NCBI GenBank assembly: GCA_030546905.1
Contig: JAUOPI010000001.1
Coordinates: 307,766-371,765, forward strand
Direction: 5' to 3'
Source of the DNA: Granulosicoccaceae sp. 1_MG-2023
GTDB taxonomy: Bacteria > Pseudomonadota > Gammaproteobacteria > Granulosicoccales > Granulosicoccaceae
DNA: 64,000 bases
Shown here: positions 35,274 to 44,573 of the stretch, piece after piece
How the letters are laid out: the number at the start of each line of letters is the position of its first letter
Numbering within the stretch: the first letter of the stretch is position 1
The notes under the pieces: model-generated
The model's input: only the letters and a program-made list of their open reading frames with translations
Databases searched by the model: none
What the model was told of the DNA's origin: nothing
Translations under genes and position numbers: made by a program

Positions 35274-35936
35274 TTACAACTGCCAGTCAAAGGGACAGGC
35301 TGTGCAGCCTTGCATTGCGGTATCCAGAAACAGAGCATAACGGATACGCGCGCCGCTCAGATCGGCATTGATCAGGGATGCGTTGGAGAGTTTGGCTTCC
35401 TGAAGATTGGCATTGACCAGTTCAGCGGCATTCATGTCCGCCTTAACCAGCCAGGCCATTTCAAAATTGCCGGCCCGCAGATTGGCCGAGCGCATCGAGG
35501 CACCGCTGAAACGCGCAAACTCAAAGTTGCCACCTGTCAGACTTGCATTATCCAGTGTGGCACCCTGAAAAAACGCCGCCCAGGCATTGACCGCTTCGAG
35601 ATTGGCAGCGCTGAGATCGCTGCCGCGCAGATTCGCATGGCGCAGATCCGCGCGGGCAAAATCGGCGCCGCTCAATTGTGCGCCGGCGAGATTGGCGTTG
35701 CCCAGTCTGGCATGACGCAAAACCGCGCCGCGCAGGTCCGCCCCTGACAGTACCGCCTCGCTGAGGTCGGCACCGCTCAGATCGGCACCGCGCAGATCCG
35801 CACCGGGGCATTCGGTAGCGGCTTCGATACGACATCCATTTATAACAAGCATGTCCCCGTCTTCATCAGCCTGCAGGCTGGCTGAAGCAAGACTGAACAG
35901 CAGGCCGGTGGCGATAAAAGCAGCAGTGAATTTCAT
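35274..35936 (-). CDS. secreted pentapeptide-repeat protein
   Basis: 220 residues with a signal peptide (1-23, SASLQADED). Residues 45-210 consist of tandem A(D/N)LXX pentapeptides (ADLRGADLSGADLSEAVLSG and so on) that would form a right-handed quadrilateral beta helix. Cysteines at both ends (ATECPG; MQGCTACPF) may cap it. It lies 78 bases downstream of the alcohol dehydrogenase on the same strand, so it may be co-expressed, though a hairpin separates them. Function unknown; periplasmic versions are not DNA-gyrase mimics. Confidence 0.85.
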   Translation of the reverse strand: MKFTAAFIATGLLFSLASASLQADEDGDMLVINGCRIEAATECPGADLRGADLSGADLSEAVLSGADLRGAVLRHARLGNANLAGAQLSGADFARADLRHANLRGSDLSAANLEAVNAWAAFFQGATLDNASLTGGNFEFARFSGASMRSANLRAGNFEMAWLVKADMNAAELVNANLQEAKLSNASLINADLSGARIRYALFLDTAMQGCTACPFDWQL

Positions 35937-35956
35937 GATTGACCTCCGTAGAAAAT

Positions 35957-35975
35957 CCCCGCCCGGGCGGCGGGG
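35957..35975 (-). terminator. hairpin after the alcohol dehydrogenase gene
   Basis: Seven-bp GC stem CCCCGCC/GGCGGGG with a five-base spacer, 40 bases past the dehydrogenase stop; on the minus strand ATTTTC follows. Probable partial terminator before the pentapeptide gene. Confidence 0.55.
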
Positions 35976-36014
35976 AGAAGGAGAAGATAGGTAGTGAGCC
36001 GTTGATCAGGAGGC

Positions 36015-37856
36015 TCAGTTTTTGGGAATTTTAAAGACCCAGAACGAGCCGCCCTGGGATACCGGCTTGGTCAGATCGGCCATATCACCGCCCCACAAGG
36101 GCACTGCACCGCCGTAGCCGCTGGCGACACCAATGTATTGCTCACCGTCCATTTCCCAGGTGATCGGGCAGGAGATAATTCCCGAGCCGGTCTGAAACTT
36201 CCACAGTTCTTCTCCGCTTTCGGCATCGAAGGCTTTCAGATAGCCGTCACCGGTACCGGTGAAAACCAGTCCGCCGGCGGTCGCCAATACCCCGGCCCAC
36301 AGGGGCAGACGTTCTTTGTGCGACCAGACGATCTCGCCTTTGACCGGGTCGACCGCGCGCAGTACGCCGACGTGGTCCTGGTACATCTTCTTGATGCGAA
36401 AGCCCTGACCGAGATAAGCATTGCCCTCGGTATAGGTCACCTCTTCGGTCCAGTAGTCTTCTTTCCAGTGATTGGCGCCGAGATAGAACAGCCCCGTGTC
36501 CTGACTGTAGGCCATCGGGTTCCAGTTCTTGCCACCGAGGAAAGGCGGCGAAACTTCAATGCTGGCACCGCGCTTTTCACCTTCGGCGGGCAGCGGCGGA
36601 CGCTGGCCTTCAACCTCGACCGGCCGGCCGGTTTCCGGGTCGATATGGGTTGCCCAGGTGATATTGTCGACAAACGGGAAGCCGCGGATAAAGCCGCCGT
36701 CTTCGCGGTTCACCACGTAGAAGAAACCGTTGCGGTCCGCGTGTGCCGTGGCTTTGATGGTTTCGCCGTTTTCATCGTATTCAAACAGCACCAGCTCGTT
36801 ATTGCCGGAGAAGTCCCAGGCATCGTTGGGGGTGTGTTGATAGAACCACTTGACTTCGCCGGTGGTCGGATCGACACCGACCTGACCGGAGGTGTAGAGA
36901 TTGTCGTAGTCCTGCGGATTGCCGCCGGGGCTGGTGCGCTTCCAGGTATTCCAGGGCGCAGGGTTGCCCGCGCCGATGATAATCGTGTTGGTTTCCACAT
37001 CAAAGCTGGCGCTCTGCCAGGGCGCGCCGCCGCCATGACTCCAGGCTTCGACCTTGCCGGTCTCGGTGCCGGGATCATCCGGCCAGCTGGGGGCGTCCGG
37101 ATCACCGGTGGGCGTGCTTTCCTCGCCGTTCAGCCGGCCCATATGGCCTTCGACAAACGGGCGCATCCAGACTTCTTCGCCGGTCATGGGGTCGCGTGCG
37201 TAGAGCCGTCCGATTACACCGAATTCATCGCCCGAGGAGCCGTGAATCAGCAGTACCTTGCCGGTTTTCTGATCCTTGACCAGGGTCGGTGCGCCGGTCA
37301 TGGTGTAGCCGGCCTTGTGGTTTTCGAACTTTTTCTTCCAGACTACTTTGCCGGTGTCTTTGTTCAGCGCCACGATCGCCGCATCAAGCGTACCGAAGTA
37401 AATCAGATCGCCGAAAATTGCCGCACCGCGGTTCACCACATCACAGCAGGGCCGGATATCGTCCGGCAGGCGGTAGGTGTAGGCCCATTTGCGTTCTCCC
37501 GTACGCGCATCGATGGCGAACAGACGGCTGTAAGAACCGGTCACATAAATAGTGCCGTCATGCACCAGCGCCTGTGATTCCTGACCGCGTTGTTTTTCGT
37601 CACCGAACGAAAACGACCATGCCGGCAGGAGCCGTTTGACGTTGTCTTTATTGATGGCGTCCATCGGGCTCCAGCGCTGTGCTTTGGGCCCGATCCCGTA
37701 GGCGAGCACGTCTTCGGTGGTCGCCGCGTCGTTGACTATATCCTCCCAGCTTACCCCTGCAGCCACGGCATTGCCGCCGGCCGCGAGGCTGACTGACATC
37801 GCCAGGCAGAGCGCTTTAATCCGCCCCGGGCGTTTTACTTGTTTTATTTCAGGCAT
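36015..37856 (-). CDS. exaA: PQQ-dependent ethanol dehydrogenase, ExaA-type
   Basis: 613-residue periplasmic quinoprotein that oxidises primary alcohols and passes electrons to a cytochrome c. Signal peptide residues 11-33 (ending GNAVAA). The vicinal Cys pair that contacts PQQ is at 137-138 (IRPCCDV). The active-site block HTPNDAWDFSGNNELVLFE has Ser two residues after the catalytic Asp rather than the second Asp of lanthanide XoxF enzymes, so a Ca-dependent enzyme is expected. Tryptophan-docking repeats and the end VPLWGGDMADLTKPV match Pseudomonas ExaA. ATG 37856 is preferred (AGGA eight bases upstream) over 37886. No cytochrome exaB or pqq genes are in the window. Confidence 0.95.
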   Translation of the reverse strand: MPEIKQVKRPGRIKALCLAMSVSLAAGGNAVAAGVSWEDIVNDAATTEDVLAYGIGPKAQRWSPMDAINKDNVKRLLPAWSFSFGDEKQRGQESQALVHDGTIYVTGSYSRLFAIDARTGERKWAYTYRLPDDIRPCCDVVNRGAAIFGDLIYFGTLDAAIVALNKDTGKVVWKKKFENHKAGYTMTGAPTLVKDQKTGKVLLIHGSSGDEFGVIGRLYARDPMTGEEVWMRPFVEGHMGRLNGEESTPTGDPDAPSWPDDPGTETGKVEAWSHGGGAPWQSASFDVETNTIIIGAGNPAPWNTWKRTSPGGNPQDYDNLYTSGQVGVDPTTGEVKWFYQHTPNDAWDFSGNNELVLFEYDENGETIKATAHADRNGFFYVVNREDGGFIRGFPFVDNITWATHIDPETGRPVEVEGQRPPLPAEGEKRGASIEVSPPFLGGKNWNPMAYSQDTGLFYLGANHWKEDYWTEEVTYTEGNAYLGQGFRIKKMYQDHVGVLRAVDPVKGEIVWSHKERLPLWAGVLATAGGLVFTGTGDGYLKAFDAESGEELWKFQTGSGIISCPITWEMDGEQYIGVASGYGGAVPLWGGDMADLTKPVSQGGSFWVFKIPKN

Positions 37857-38201
37857 TGATGGATTCCTGTCTTGTCGTTTATGCATCTATGACCCCCGTC
37901 TCCTACAGCGGGGATTAATTAATTCTGCACAGACGAAAAGCGCACCGATACGGCAGATGGAACGAGCTTGACGGGTAAACTTCAAGGCGGACGCGGGAAG
38001 ATCTCACAGTCATCCTGCGCGGGTAGGAATGTGCTCATCCGGCGGTCGGGATGAGGTCAGGGCGCTGCGCCGGCGCGCTTTTTTGCCGGCCTGTTTGTGA
38101 ACGGCTGCGCGCTTTGCGGCAGACCACGGCACGGGAGTGTTTAGAAAAGTGAAAAACATGCCGATTGTCTGCTTGTTCTGATCTGTCGGTCTGCACCATC
38201 C
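37857..38201. other. divergent control region of exaA and the NERD-helicase
   Basis: Contains the exaA leader with a CCCCG-n10-CGGGG inverted repeat (37894-37913) next to an AT-rich TTAATTAATT segment (about 37914-37923), a plausible promoter or response-regulator region. Nothing gene-like is seen. Confidence 0.45.
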
Positions 38202-40061
38202 ATGGCCTCCTTGATTCCTTCGCTCAATAGCTGTCTGAGTCGCATGACCGGCGGTGAAAAGCGTTTTGCCAAACGGCTCGAAAGTCATCTTGAGGATGAT
38301 TATCTGTGCTGGTATGAGCCCCGTGTCGGAGTGGGAAAACGAACCCGGTATGCGGACTTTATTGTGATTCATCCGCGCCGCGGTGTACTGCTGCTTGAGG
38401 TAAAGGACTGGCGCGCCGATGCCATTCTGCAAATCGACCGCATGACGGTGCAGCTGCTGGTCGGCGATAAGGTCAAACGCTGCGCCAACCCGCTCGAACA
38501 AGCCCGCCAGTGTGCCCATAGCATGGTCGCGCAGTTTGAAAAAGACCCGCAACTGGTGCATCAGGACGGCGCGTATCGCGGCAAACTCATGTTTCCTTAC
38601 GGTTACGGTGTGGTGCTGAGCAATATTACGCGGCGCCGTTTCGACAGTAGCGGCATGGCTGAGGTCTTACCCGGACACCGTGTGATCTGCAAAGACGAAA
38701 TGCCCGAAAGCGTGGATCCGGAAGCCTTTCAGAAGCGTCTCTGGGATATGTTTGAATACACCTTCCGCACGCCGCTCAGTCTGCCGCAGCTGGACCGCAT
38801 CCGCTGGCATCTGTTTCCGGAAATCCGCATCGGTACACAACGTGAGCTTTTTTCCGCATCTGAGGACAGCAGTGCAAGCGCGGAGAATACGGACGGCGAC
38901 GGAACACTGCCGGATATACTCAGGGTGATGGATCTGCAACAGGAGCAACTGGCCCGTAGTCTGGGGGACGGGCATCGTGTTATTCACGGTGTAGCCGGCT
39001 CGGGTAAAACCCTGATTCTCGGTTATCGCTGCGTGCATCTGGCCAATCTGCTGAATAAGCCGATTCTGGTGCTGTGCTACAACGTCACCCTGGCGGCGCG
39101 GCTGCGCAGTCTGATGCAGGAAAAAAACGTGGAACATCGCGTCGCGGTGAGAAACTTCCATGAATGGTGTGGCGAGCAAATGCGCACCTACAACGTGCCG
39201 CGGCCGAAGTACGACCCGGACAAGTACTTCGAAGCGCTGGTGACGGCGGTGATCGGGGGTTGTGAGTCGGGACTGATTCCGACCGGGCAGTACGGCGCGG
39301 TGATGATCGACGAAGGACATGACTTCGAACCGCAATGGTTGCAACTGATTACCCGCATGGTCGATCCGGAGACCGATTCACTGTTGTTGCTGTATGACGA
39401 TGCGCAATCGATCTACAAGAAAACCGGTCTCGATTTCAGTCTTGCAAGCGTGGGTATCAAGGCCCGTGGCAGAACCTCCGTGTTGCGGCTTAACTACCGG
39501 AATACCGACGAGGTGTTTAACTTTGCCTACCGTTTTGTACGGCGTTTTCTGGAACCGCACGATGCCGATGAGGACCATGTGCCCTTGGTTGAGCCGCAGC
39601 TTGCCGGGCGACACAGTTTCGAGCCGCAGGTCAGGTTGTTCGACAGTTTCGATAAAGAGACCGACACGATCGCGCGCTGGTTGGGGCTTTGGCACCGGCG
39701 CGGCGACGCACGCTGGGGGGATATGCTGTTGCTTTACCGGCACAATTGGCAGGGTAAAAAACTCGCGCAGGCCCTGGACCGGGCCGGCGTGCCGCATCAC
39801 TGGATACATGATGCGGCGGGTAAACGCCGTTTTGACCAGAGCCATGACAGCGTAAAGATCATGACGCTGCACAGCAGTAAGGGGCTGGAATTCCCGCTGG
39901 TGGTGATCGCCGGACTCGGCAAGGACCTCAGCGCTGATGATGAGCAGGCCGCCCGCGAGGCGAAGTTGTTGTATGTGGGCATGACCCGCTCAACAGACCG
40001 CTTGCTGCTGACCGGTCACAGCGCGACCGGATTGTTCAAATCCCTGGATGAGTGCGCCTGA
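38202..40061 (+). CDS. NERD-domain UvrD-like helicase
   Basis: 619 residues. The N-terminal NERD nuclease-related domain (about 15-130) keeps the PD-(D/E)XK pattern: RYADFIVIHPRRGVLLLEVKDW. The superfamily 1 helicase core follows: Walker A GVAGSGKT near 263, Walker B VMIDEGHDF near 367, LRLNYRNTDEVF (motif IV region), VKIMTLHSSKGLEF (motif V) and LLYVGMTRS (motif VI). Such proteins act on DNA, and some occur in defence islands, but here it stands alone between exaA and msrA with no other defence gene. Weak ribosome site. Confidence 0.88.
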   Translation: MASLIPSLNSCLSRMTGGEKRFAKRLESHLEDDYLCWYEPRVGVGKRTRYADFIVIHPRRGVLLLEVKDWRADAILQIDRMTVQLLVGDKVKRCANPLEQARQCAHSMVAQFEKDPQLVHQDGAYRGKLMFPYGYGVVLSNITRRRFDSSGMAEVLPGHRVICKDEMPESVDPEAFQKRLWDMFEYTFRTPLSLPQLDRIRWHLFPEIRIGTQRELFSASEDSSASAENTDGDGTLPDILRVMDLQQEQLARSLGDGHRVIHGVAGSGKTLILGYRCVHLANLLNKPILVLCYNVTLAARLRSLMQEKNVEHRVAVRNFHEWCGEQMRTYNVPRPKYDPDKYFEALVTAVIGGCESGLIPTGQYGAVMIDEGHDFEPQWLQLITRMVDPETDSLLLLYDDAQSIYKKTGLDFSLASVGIKARGRTSVLRLNYRNTDEVFNFAYRFVRRFLEPHDADEDHVPLVEPQLAGRHSFEPQVRLFDSFDKETDTIARWLGLWHRRGDARWGDMLLLYRHNWQGKKLAQALDRAGVPHHWIHDAAGKRRFDQSHDSVKIMTLHSSKGLEFPLVVIAGLGKDLSADDEQAAREAKLLYVGMTRSTDRLLLTGHSATGLFKSLDECA

Positions 40062-40068
40062 GCTGATA

Positions 40069-40087
40069 TTGCCCGCTTGGCGGGCAA
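40069..40087. terminator. bidirectional terminator
   Basis: Eight-bp stem TTGCCCGC/GCGGGCAA with a three-base loop between the convergent helicase and msrA genes. Confidence 0.7.
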
Positions 40088-40093
40088 CCCTGT

Positions 40094-40693
40094 TCAGTGC
40101 CCGTCGACGGTGGCCTTGTCGCCCCAGATGCTGATCAGGCGCTTATCGCGGCCGCAACTCCAGCGATAATATTTGTAACGCACCGGATTGTTCTTGTAGT
40201 AGTCCTGGTGATAGCTCTCGTCACCGGTGATCGGATAGAAGGTCCCCAGATCCAGAATCGGCGTGACCACTTCCTTGCCGCCGAAACCCTCCTGCACCAG
40301 CTTCTTTGATGCCTCGGCCAGTTTGCGCTGCTCCGGTCCGTCGACAAAAATGCCGGTGGTGTAGCTGTGGCCGCGGTCGCAGAACTGCCCGCCGTCGTCG
40401 AAGGGGTCGATATTGACCCAGAAGTGCGAGAGCAGATCGGCGTAACTGAGCTTGTCGCCATCGTAGATCACCCGCACCGCTTCCAGATGGCCTTTGTGGT
40501 TGCCGTTATAGGTCGGGTTTTCCAGTTCGCCGCCGGTAAAGCCGCTGATCACTTCGCTGACGCCGTCGAGTTTTTCAAAGTCAGATTCCATACACCAGAA
40601 GCAACCGCCGGCGAAGACGGCTTCGTCGGCCTGTGTGGCGCTGGCCGAGAGCAAAAGGCCGGCGAGGGCCAGACCGGCAAAAAAGGCTTTCAT
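40094..40693 (-). CDS. msrA: peptide methionine sulfoxide reductase A, exported
   Basis: 199 residues with a signal peptide (1-22, ending SATQADEA), so the enzyme repairs Met-S-sulfoxide in periplasmic proteins. The catalytic motif GGCFWCMES is intact, with GYTG replaced by GFTGG, and GHLEAVRV and SYHQDYYKNN complete the active site. A resolving Cys is present near the C-terminus (WSCGRDK). Start at ATG 40693 with AGGT upstream. Monocistronic. Confidence 0.93.
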   Translation of the reverse strand: MKAFFAGLALAGLLLSASATQADEAVFAGGCFWCMESDFEKLDGVSEVISGFTGGELENPTYNGNHKGHLEAVRVIYDGDKLSYADLLSHFWVNIDPFDDGGQFCDRGHSYTTGIFVDGPEQRKLAEASKKLVQEGFGGKEVVTPILDLGTFYPITGDESYHQDYYKNNPVRYKYYRWSCGRDKRLISIWGDKATVDGH

Positions 40694-40835
40694 GGGTGAA
40701 CCTGCATATGTGATGGGTATGAACAGTACTGACCTGTCTTGAGCAAGGAGGTTCCGTGCGCCGGACCAGGAGCGCAAGATTCCGGTCGTACCACGGGCAA
40801 CGCTGCACTAAACTGGCGCAACTTTCTATGTCCGT

Positions 40836-41777
40836 GTGAGTATAGTGAATAAGCCGCTTGCAAAAAGCATGAGCGCCGCGCAATGGGCGCTGCTGTTCGG
40901 CCTGTCCATGTTGTGGGGAGCCTCGTTCTTTCTGATCGCCGTGGCGCTGGGTGGCTTTGCGCCGTTGACGTTGGTCTGCTTGCGCCTGAGCATCGCGGCA
41001 GTGCTGTTGTGGATTCTGGTGCGTCTGCTGAACAAACCCTTGCCGCGCCGCGCGGCCGTGTGGTGGGCCTTTCTGGTCATGGGGCTGTTTAATAACGCGG
41101 TGCCGTTTGCCCTGATTACCTGGGGCCAGACCCAGATCCCGTCGGCGCTGGCCTCGATTCTTAACGCCACCACACCGCTTTGGACGGTGCTGGTGGCCGG
41201 CCTGTTTCTCAGTGATGAACGCATCAACGCAGGCAAGCTCAGCGGTGTGATCTGTGGCATTGCCGGTGTCGCGATGATGCTCGGCAGCGCGTCGTCGGAC
41301 AGCCATCCGGCACCTTTGTCCGGCCAGCTGGCGATTATCGGCGCGGCGCTGTCCTATGCGGTGTCGGCGGTCTTTGGCCGGCGCTTTGCGCGCTGGGGCG
41401 TGTCACCGCTGGTGGTGGCGGCCGGCATGTGCAGTGCCGCGGCCTTGCAAATGCTGCCGCTGGTGATGTTTGTGGAATCGCCCTTGTCACTGCCGTTGCC
41501 ATCGCTGCGCAGTGTCGGGGCCTTGTTGGTGTTGGCCCTTGTGTCCACTGCGCTGGCTTATATTCTGTACTTCCGACTGCTGGCCAGCGCCGGCGCGACC
41601 AATATTGCGCTGGTGACCTTGTTGGTGCCGGTGTGGGCGATTCTGCTCGGCGTGCTGGTGCTGGGCGAATCCCTGCACAGCGGACATTATGCAGGCATGG
41701 TGCTGATCGCCCTTGGCTTATCCGCCATCGACGGACGCCTGTGGCGACGCCGGCCCGTGGCCGGGGAGCGGATATGA
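40836..41777 (+). CDS. EamA/DMT-superfamily transporter
   Basis: About 300 residues with ten membrane helices in two EamA repeats (LSMLWGASFFLIAVALGGF at the first helix; ISAVFGRRFARWG at the second-repeat entry). These are typically exporters of metabolites or amino acids. The start may be GTG 40836 or ATG 40869; neither has a good ribosome site. The stop overlaps the next ATG (ATGA), so export and the Ada-like protein are translationally coupled. Confidence 0.85.
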   Translation: MSIVNKPLAKSMSAAQWALLFGLSMLWGASFFLIAVALGGFAPLTLVCLRLSIAAVLLWILVRLLNKPLPRRAAVWWAFLVMGLFNNAVPFALITWGQTQIPSALASILNATTPLWTVLVAGLFLSDERINAGKLSGVICGIAGVAMMLGSASSDSHPAPLSGQLAIIGAALSYAVSAVFGRRFARWGVSPLVVAAGMCSAAALQMLPLVMFVESPLSLPLPSLRSVGALLVLALVSTALAYILYFRLLASAGATNIALVTLLVPVWAILLGVLVLGESLHSGHYAGMVLIALGLSAIDGRLWRRRPVAGERI

Positions 41778-42607
41778 ACGACTATCAACGGATTGCGCAG
41801 GCGATTGAATTCATCCGCGCCAAGGGCTGTGCACAACCATCGCTGGAAGAGGTCGCCGCGGCCGTACATCTGAGTCCCTGGCATTTGCAACGCGTCTTCA
41901 GCCGCTGGGCCGGCGTATCACCGAAGCGTTTTCTGCAGGCCCTGACCGTGCAGCAGGCCAAGACCCGTCTGCGTTCCGGGCGCAGCGCACTATTGTCGGT
42001 GTCCCATGAGCTGGGGCTTAGCGGCGCGGCATCCCTGCACGATCATTTTGTTACCCTCGAGGCTGTGACCCCTGAGCAATACCGCAAGCATGGTGAGGGG
42101 CTGCAGATTCAGACAGGCATTCACGACACTCCGTTCGGTGAGATTCTGATCGCACAGACTGAGCGCGGCATCTGTCATCTGAGTTTTATTGACGGGCAGG
42201 ATGATCCGCTTGAGGCCTTGCGCGCTGAATGGCCGCGGGCCGGTCTGGTCCGTGCGCAGGAGCAGACCGCGGCGCTGGCGGCGCAGCTATGTGAGCCGCA
42301 GGACAAACACCGCGGGCAGCCGCTGTCGCTTTGGGTCAGGGGGACGAATTTTCAGCTCAGTGTATGGCGTGCGCTGCTTGCATTAAAGCCGGGGCAGCTG
42401 ACTTGCTACGGTGAACTGGCCCGCTCACTGGGCAGGGATGGTGCCGCGCGGGCGGTGGGCAGTGCCGTGGGCGCTAATCCGGTGGCGCTGATTATTCCCT
42501 GTCACCGGGTTATCCGCGCCGATGGCGGATTGGGCGGATACCGTTGGGGAGAAACCCGCAAATCGGCCTTGCTGGCGTGTGAAACAGTCCGTGCCGGTTT
42601 GTTGTAG
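41774..42607 (+). CDS. AraC-alkyltransferase fusion (Ada-like, lacking zinc domain)
   Basis: 277 residues. Residues 8-105 are an AraC-type DNA-binding domain (PSLEEVAAAVHLSPWHLQRVFSRWAGVSPKRFL). The rest is an O6-alkylguanine-DNA methyltransferase: an RNase-H-like N-domain, then LKPGQLTCYGELARSLG and the acceptor Cys in PVALIIPCHRVIR. The N-terminal Ada domain that senses methylphosphotriesters (the Cys4 zinc knuckle) is missing, so regulation must differ from Escherichia coli Ada. Overlaps the EamA gene by four bases. Tag and AidB genes of the same stress lie 14-15 kb downstream. Confidence 0.9.
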   Translation: MNDYQRIAQAIEFIRAKGCAQPSLEEVAAAVHLSPWHLQRVFSRWAGVSPKRFLQALTVQQAKTRLRSGRSALLSVSHELGLSGAASLHDHFVTLEAVTPEQYRKHGEGLQIQTGIHDTPFGEILIAQTERGICHLSFIDGQDDPLEALRAEWPRAGLVRAQEQTAALAAQLCEPQDKHRGQPLSLWVRGTNFQLSVWRALLALKPGQLTCYGELARSLGRDGAARAVGSAVGANPVALIIPCHRVIRADGGLGGYRWGETRKSALLACETVRAGLL

Positions 42608-42628
42608 ATCCGCAGGCCGGTAAAACGT

Positions 42629-42652
42629 GCCGGCCGGGCGTACCCGGCCGGC
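42629..42652. terminator. bidirectional GC hairpin
   Basis: Perfect 10-bp stem GCCGGCCGGG/CCCGGCCGGC with a CGTA loop between convergent genes. No T-tract is present. Confidence 0.6.
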
Positions 42653-42658
42653 CGGCGC

Positions 42659-43237
42659 TCAGCTTTGCAGCGCGCTGACAACCTGAACAAAGCTGTCGGC
42701 GATCAGTGGAATCTCCACCGGACAATGCAAGGCGCGGGCGATATCACTGGCCGAGATAATGCCGCAGATCTCGTTCTGTGCCGGATCCGTAATCAGCAGA
42801 TGTTGCCGTCCCGTTTGCTGCAGGGTTTTCAGGCAATCACCGATGCTGCTGTGCTCCAGCGTCTGCAGGGAAATCCCGCAAAGATTGTAACGCGGCCTCA
42901 TCATATCGCCGGCGGTCAGATCGTCACGGGTCTGGCCGCGGCTGGTCGCCAGTGCCAGCACCCGGTGACTGTTGAGGTCAGTCAGCGCCAGCAGGCCGGC
43001 AAAACGCCCGGCGCTGTCGGTGACCAGTGCCGAGCGAACACCGCGCTCGCGCATGGCCGCGTTGGCTTCGTCAATCGGCATATCGCGCGACAGGGTCAGC
43101 GGCTCGGTGCGCGAAAAATCCGTCATCAGCAGCGACGCCGGATCGTCCACTGTCAGCGCATCGCCGGCTGCGGGGCGACGGATGCTGTGGAAATGCTCCA
43201 GTGAGGTATTGCGCAAAGTCTGTGTTGTTTTGTTCAT
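42659..43237 (-). CDS. twin-CBS-domain protein
   Basis: 192 residues forming a Bateman pair. First CBS: LTLSRDMPIDEANAAMRERGVRSALVTDSAGRFAGLLALTDL; second: SIGDCLKTLQQTGRQHLLITDPAQNEICGIISASDIARAL. No effector domain, so it probably senses adenine nucleotides and acts on a partner. ATG 43237 has GGGGAT upstream. Confidence 0.86.
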   Translation of the reverse strand: MNKTTQTLRNTSLEHFHSIRRPAAGDALTVDDPASLLMTDFSRTEPLTLSRDMPIDEANAAMRERGVRSALVTDSAGRFAGLLALTDLNSHRVLALATSRGQTRDDLTAGDMMRPRYNLCGISLQTLEHSSIGDCLKTLQQTGRQHLLITDPAQNEICGIISASDIARALHCPVEIPLIADSFVQVVSALQS

Positions 43238-43312
43238 GAGTTTATCCCCGGGCACAGCCGAAGCTGCACCCATTGCAATAATGAGTTTATTGGTTTGCGG
43301 TAAGGGTATTGC

Positions 43313-43606
43313 TCAGAACGCGGGCGGGGCGCGTACCGGGGGACGATGGTGTTGGCGGGCAGGGACGTCTGCGGCGCCGGTCAACAGAACGCAGGCCGAT
43401 TGCAGCTGAGGTGACAGTGCCGCCGGCATTTGTACCGGCAGCGCCGGCGGCTCGTCGCTCAGTGGCAACGGCTCGATGTCGGGGCTGTAGCTGCTTTCGA
43501 AGGTGATGCCGCTGTCGCCGCCTGCGTCCGGTGCGGACGCGACTGCACCGCTGACGGCAAACGCCGTCAGGCCGATCCAGAGTAACAGGGACGTCAAGTA
43601 ACGCAT
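43313..43606 (-). CDS. small secreted Pro/Ser-rich protein
   Basis: 97 residues with a clear signal peptide (LLLWIGLTAFAVSGAVASA) and a short mature part rich in Pro, Ser and Asp. No family recognised. The ATG at 43606 removes an unlikely basic extension. Coding status is plausible rather than certain. Confidence 0.5.
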   Translation of the reverse strand: MRYLTSLLLWIGLTAFAVSGAVASAPDAGGDSGITFESSYSPDIEPLPLSDEPPALPVQMPAALSPQLQSACVLLTGAADVPARQHHRPPVRAPPAF

Positions 43607-43693
43607 CTTCTGACAGCGTATCCGGGTAAACGTGGTTTTATCTATACGCGAGACCGTGGCGCCCTGCAAGTGACGCGCGGCACAGCTGTGAGA

Positions 43694-44386
43694 TCAGCCC
43701 ATACCATGCTGGCGTCCCGTACGGCCCCATTTATGGCCGTCCGCCAGCAGACTCCACCAGGCGATGGCCCCGGCAAAGCCCAGATAAGCCACGCCGATAG
43801 CGATCACCACCTCACCCGGCAAAGGGCCGATATCGGCGCGGCGGAAAAACTCATCCCAGTGTTCCAGCGGCCCCGGATGGACAAACAGCTTGCCCGCATA
43901 GGCTGCGCCCTGAATGCTCATGATCCACAGATAGCTGCGCCGCAGACGCCGGCCGGCGGCCCGCGCAAAGCTGACGTGATAGTGCGGATAGAGGTAATCG
44001 TCGGCCAGCACGCTTTGCCAGTTCACATCCGAGACTTGCTTTTTCTGCAGCATCGGCACGTAAAAGTGGTTTTCCAACCAGCGGCACCGGGCGCGCCACA
44101 CATTGAAGTAGCGGTAGCGGCGTGCCTCCAGCAGCAGGAACACAAACACCAGTATGCCGACCAGCAACAGCGGCAGCGGTGAGGCATTGGGCGAGGAGAA
44201 GACAATCGACAGGGCAACCCCGAGCGTAACCACAGACCAGTTGGTGGTGGTGTCGAGCCGCGTGCGCCAGATGGTCGAACGGTAGATTTCACCACGGTAG
44301 AGATGGGCGATCGCGCCCATTTCGGCGCTGGTGAATTCACGCTCGGTATCGGGCCCGGTGTCGTCTGCTCTGGGATTGGCGCTCAT
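43694..44386 (-). CDS. DUF2270 membrane protein
   Basis: 230 residues, four hydrophobic segments. The DUF2270 block AIAHLYRGEIYRSTIWRTRLDTTTNWSVV and LLEARRYRYFNVWRARCRWLE are characteristic. Function unknown. Monocistronic. Confidence 0.85.
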   Translation of the reverse strand: MSANPRADDTGPDTEREFTSAEMGAIAHLYRGEIYRSTIWRTRLDTTTNWSVVTLGVALSIVFSSPNASPLPLLLVGILVFVFLLLEARRYRYFNVWRARCRWLENHFYVPMLQKKQVSDVNWQSVLADDYLYPHYHVSFARAAGRRLRRSYLWIMSIQGAAYAGKLFVHPGPLEHWDEFFRRADIGPLPGEVVIAIGVAYLGFAGAIAWWSLLADGHKWGRTGRQHGMG

Positions 44387-44573
44387 GGGCTGGCTTTAAT
44401 CCTGTAAATGATTCTGATTGAGAGTAGGAGTGTGCAAATAGCGTGTCAATAAGGCGGGCGTGACGGCGCTGCAGGGGCAGACCGGGCCGGCACGCGGGGC
44501 GCGCGGTCGGGGCGGGGCCGCGTACGCCCGGGCCGGGCGCGGATGGCGATTATGAAACCCGCGTTATTACGAT

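Noticed and set aside
36138..37577. 479-codon open frame antisense to exaA
   Set aside because: It is an antisense shadow of a strongly conserved gene, with no ribosome site and no recognisable domain.
36015..37856. Lanthanide-dependent (XoxF-type) dehydrogenase
   Set aside because: The position two residues after the catalytic Asp is Ser (WDFSG), not the Asp required for lanthanide enzymes, and the rest matches ExaA.
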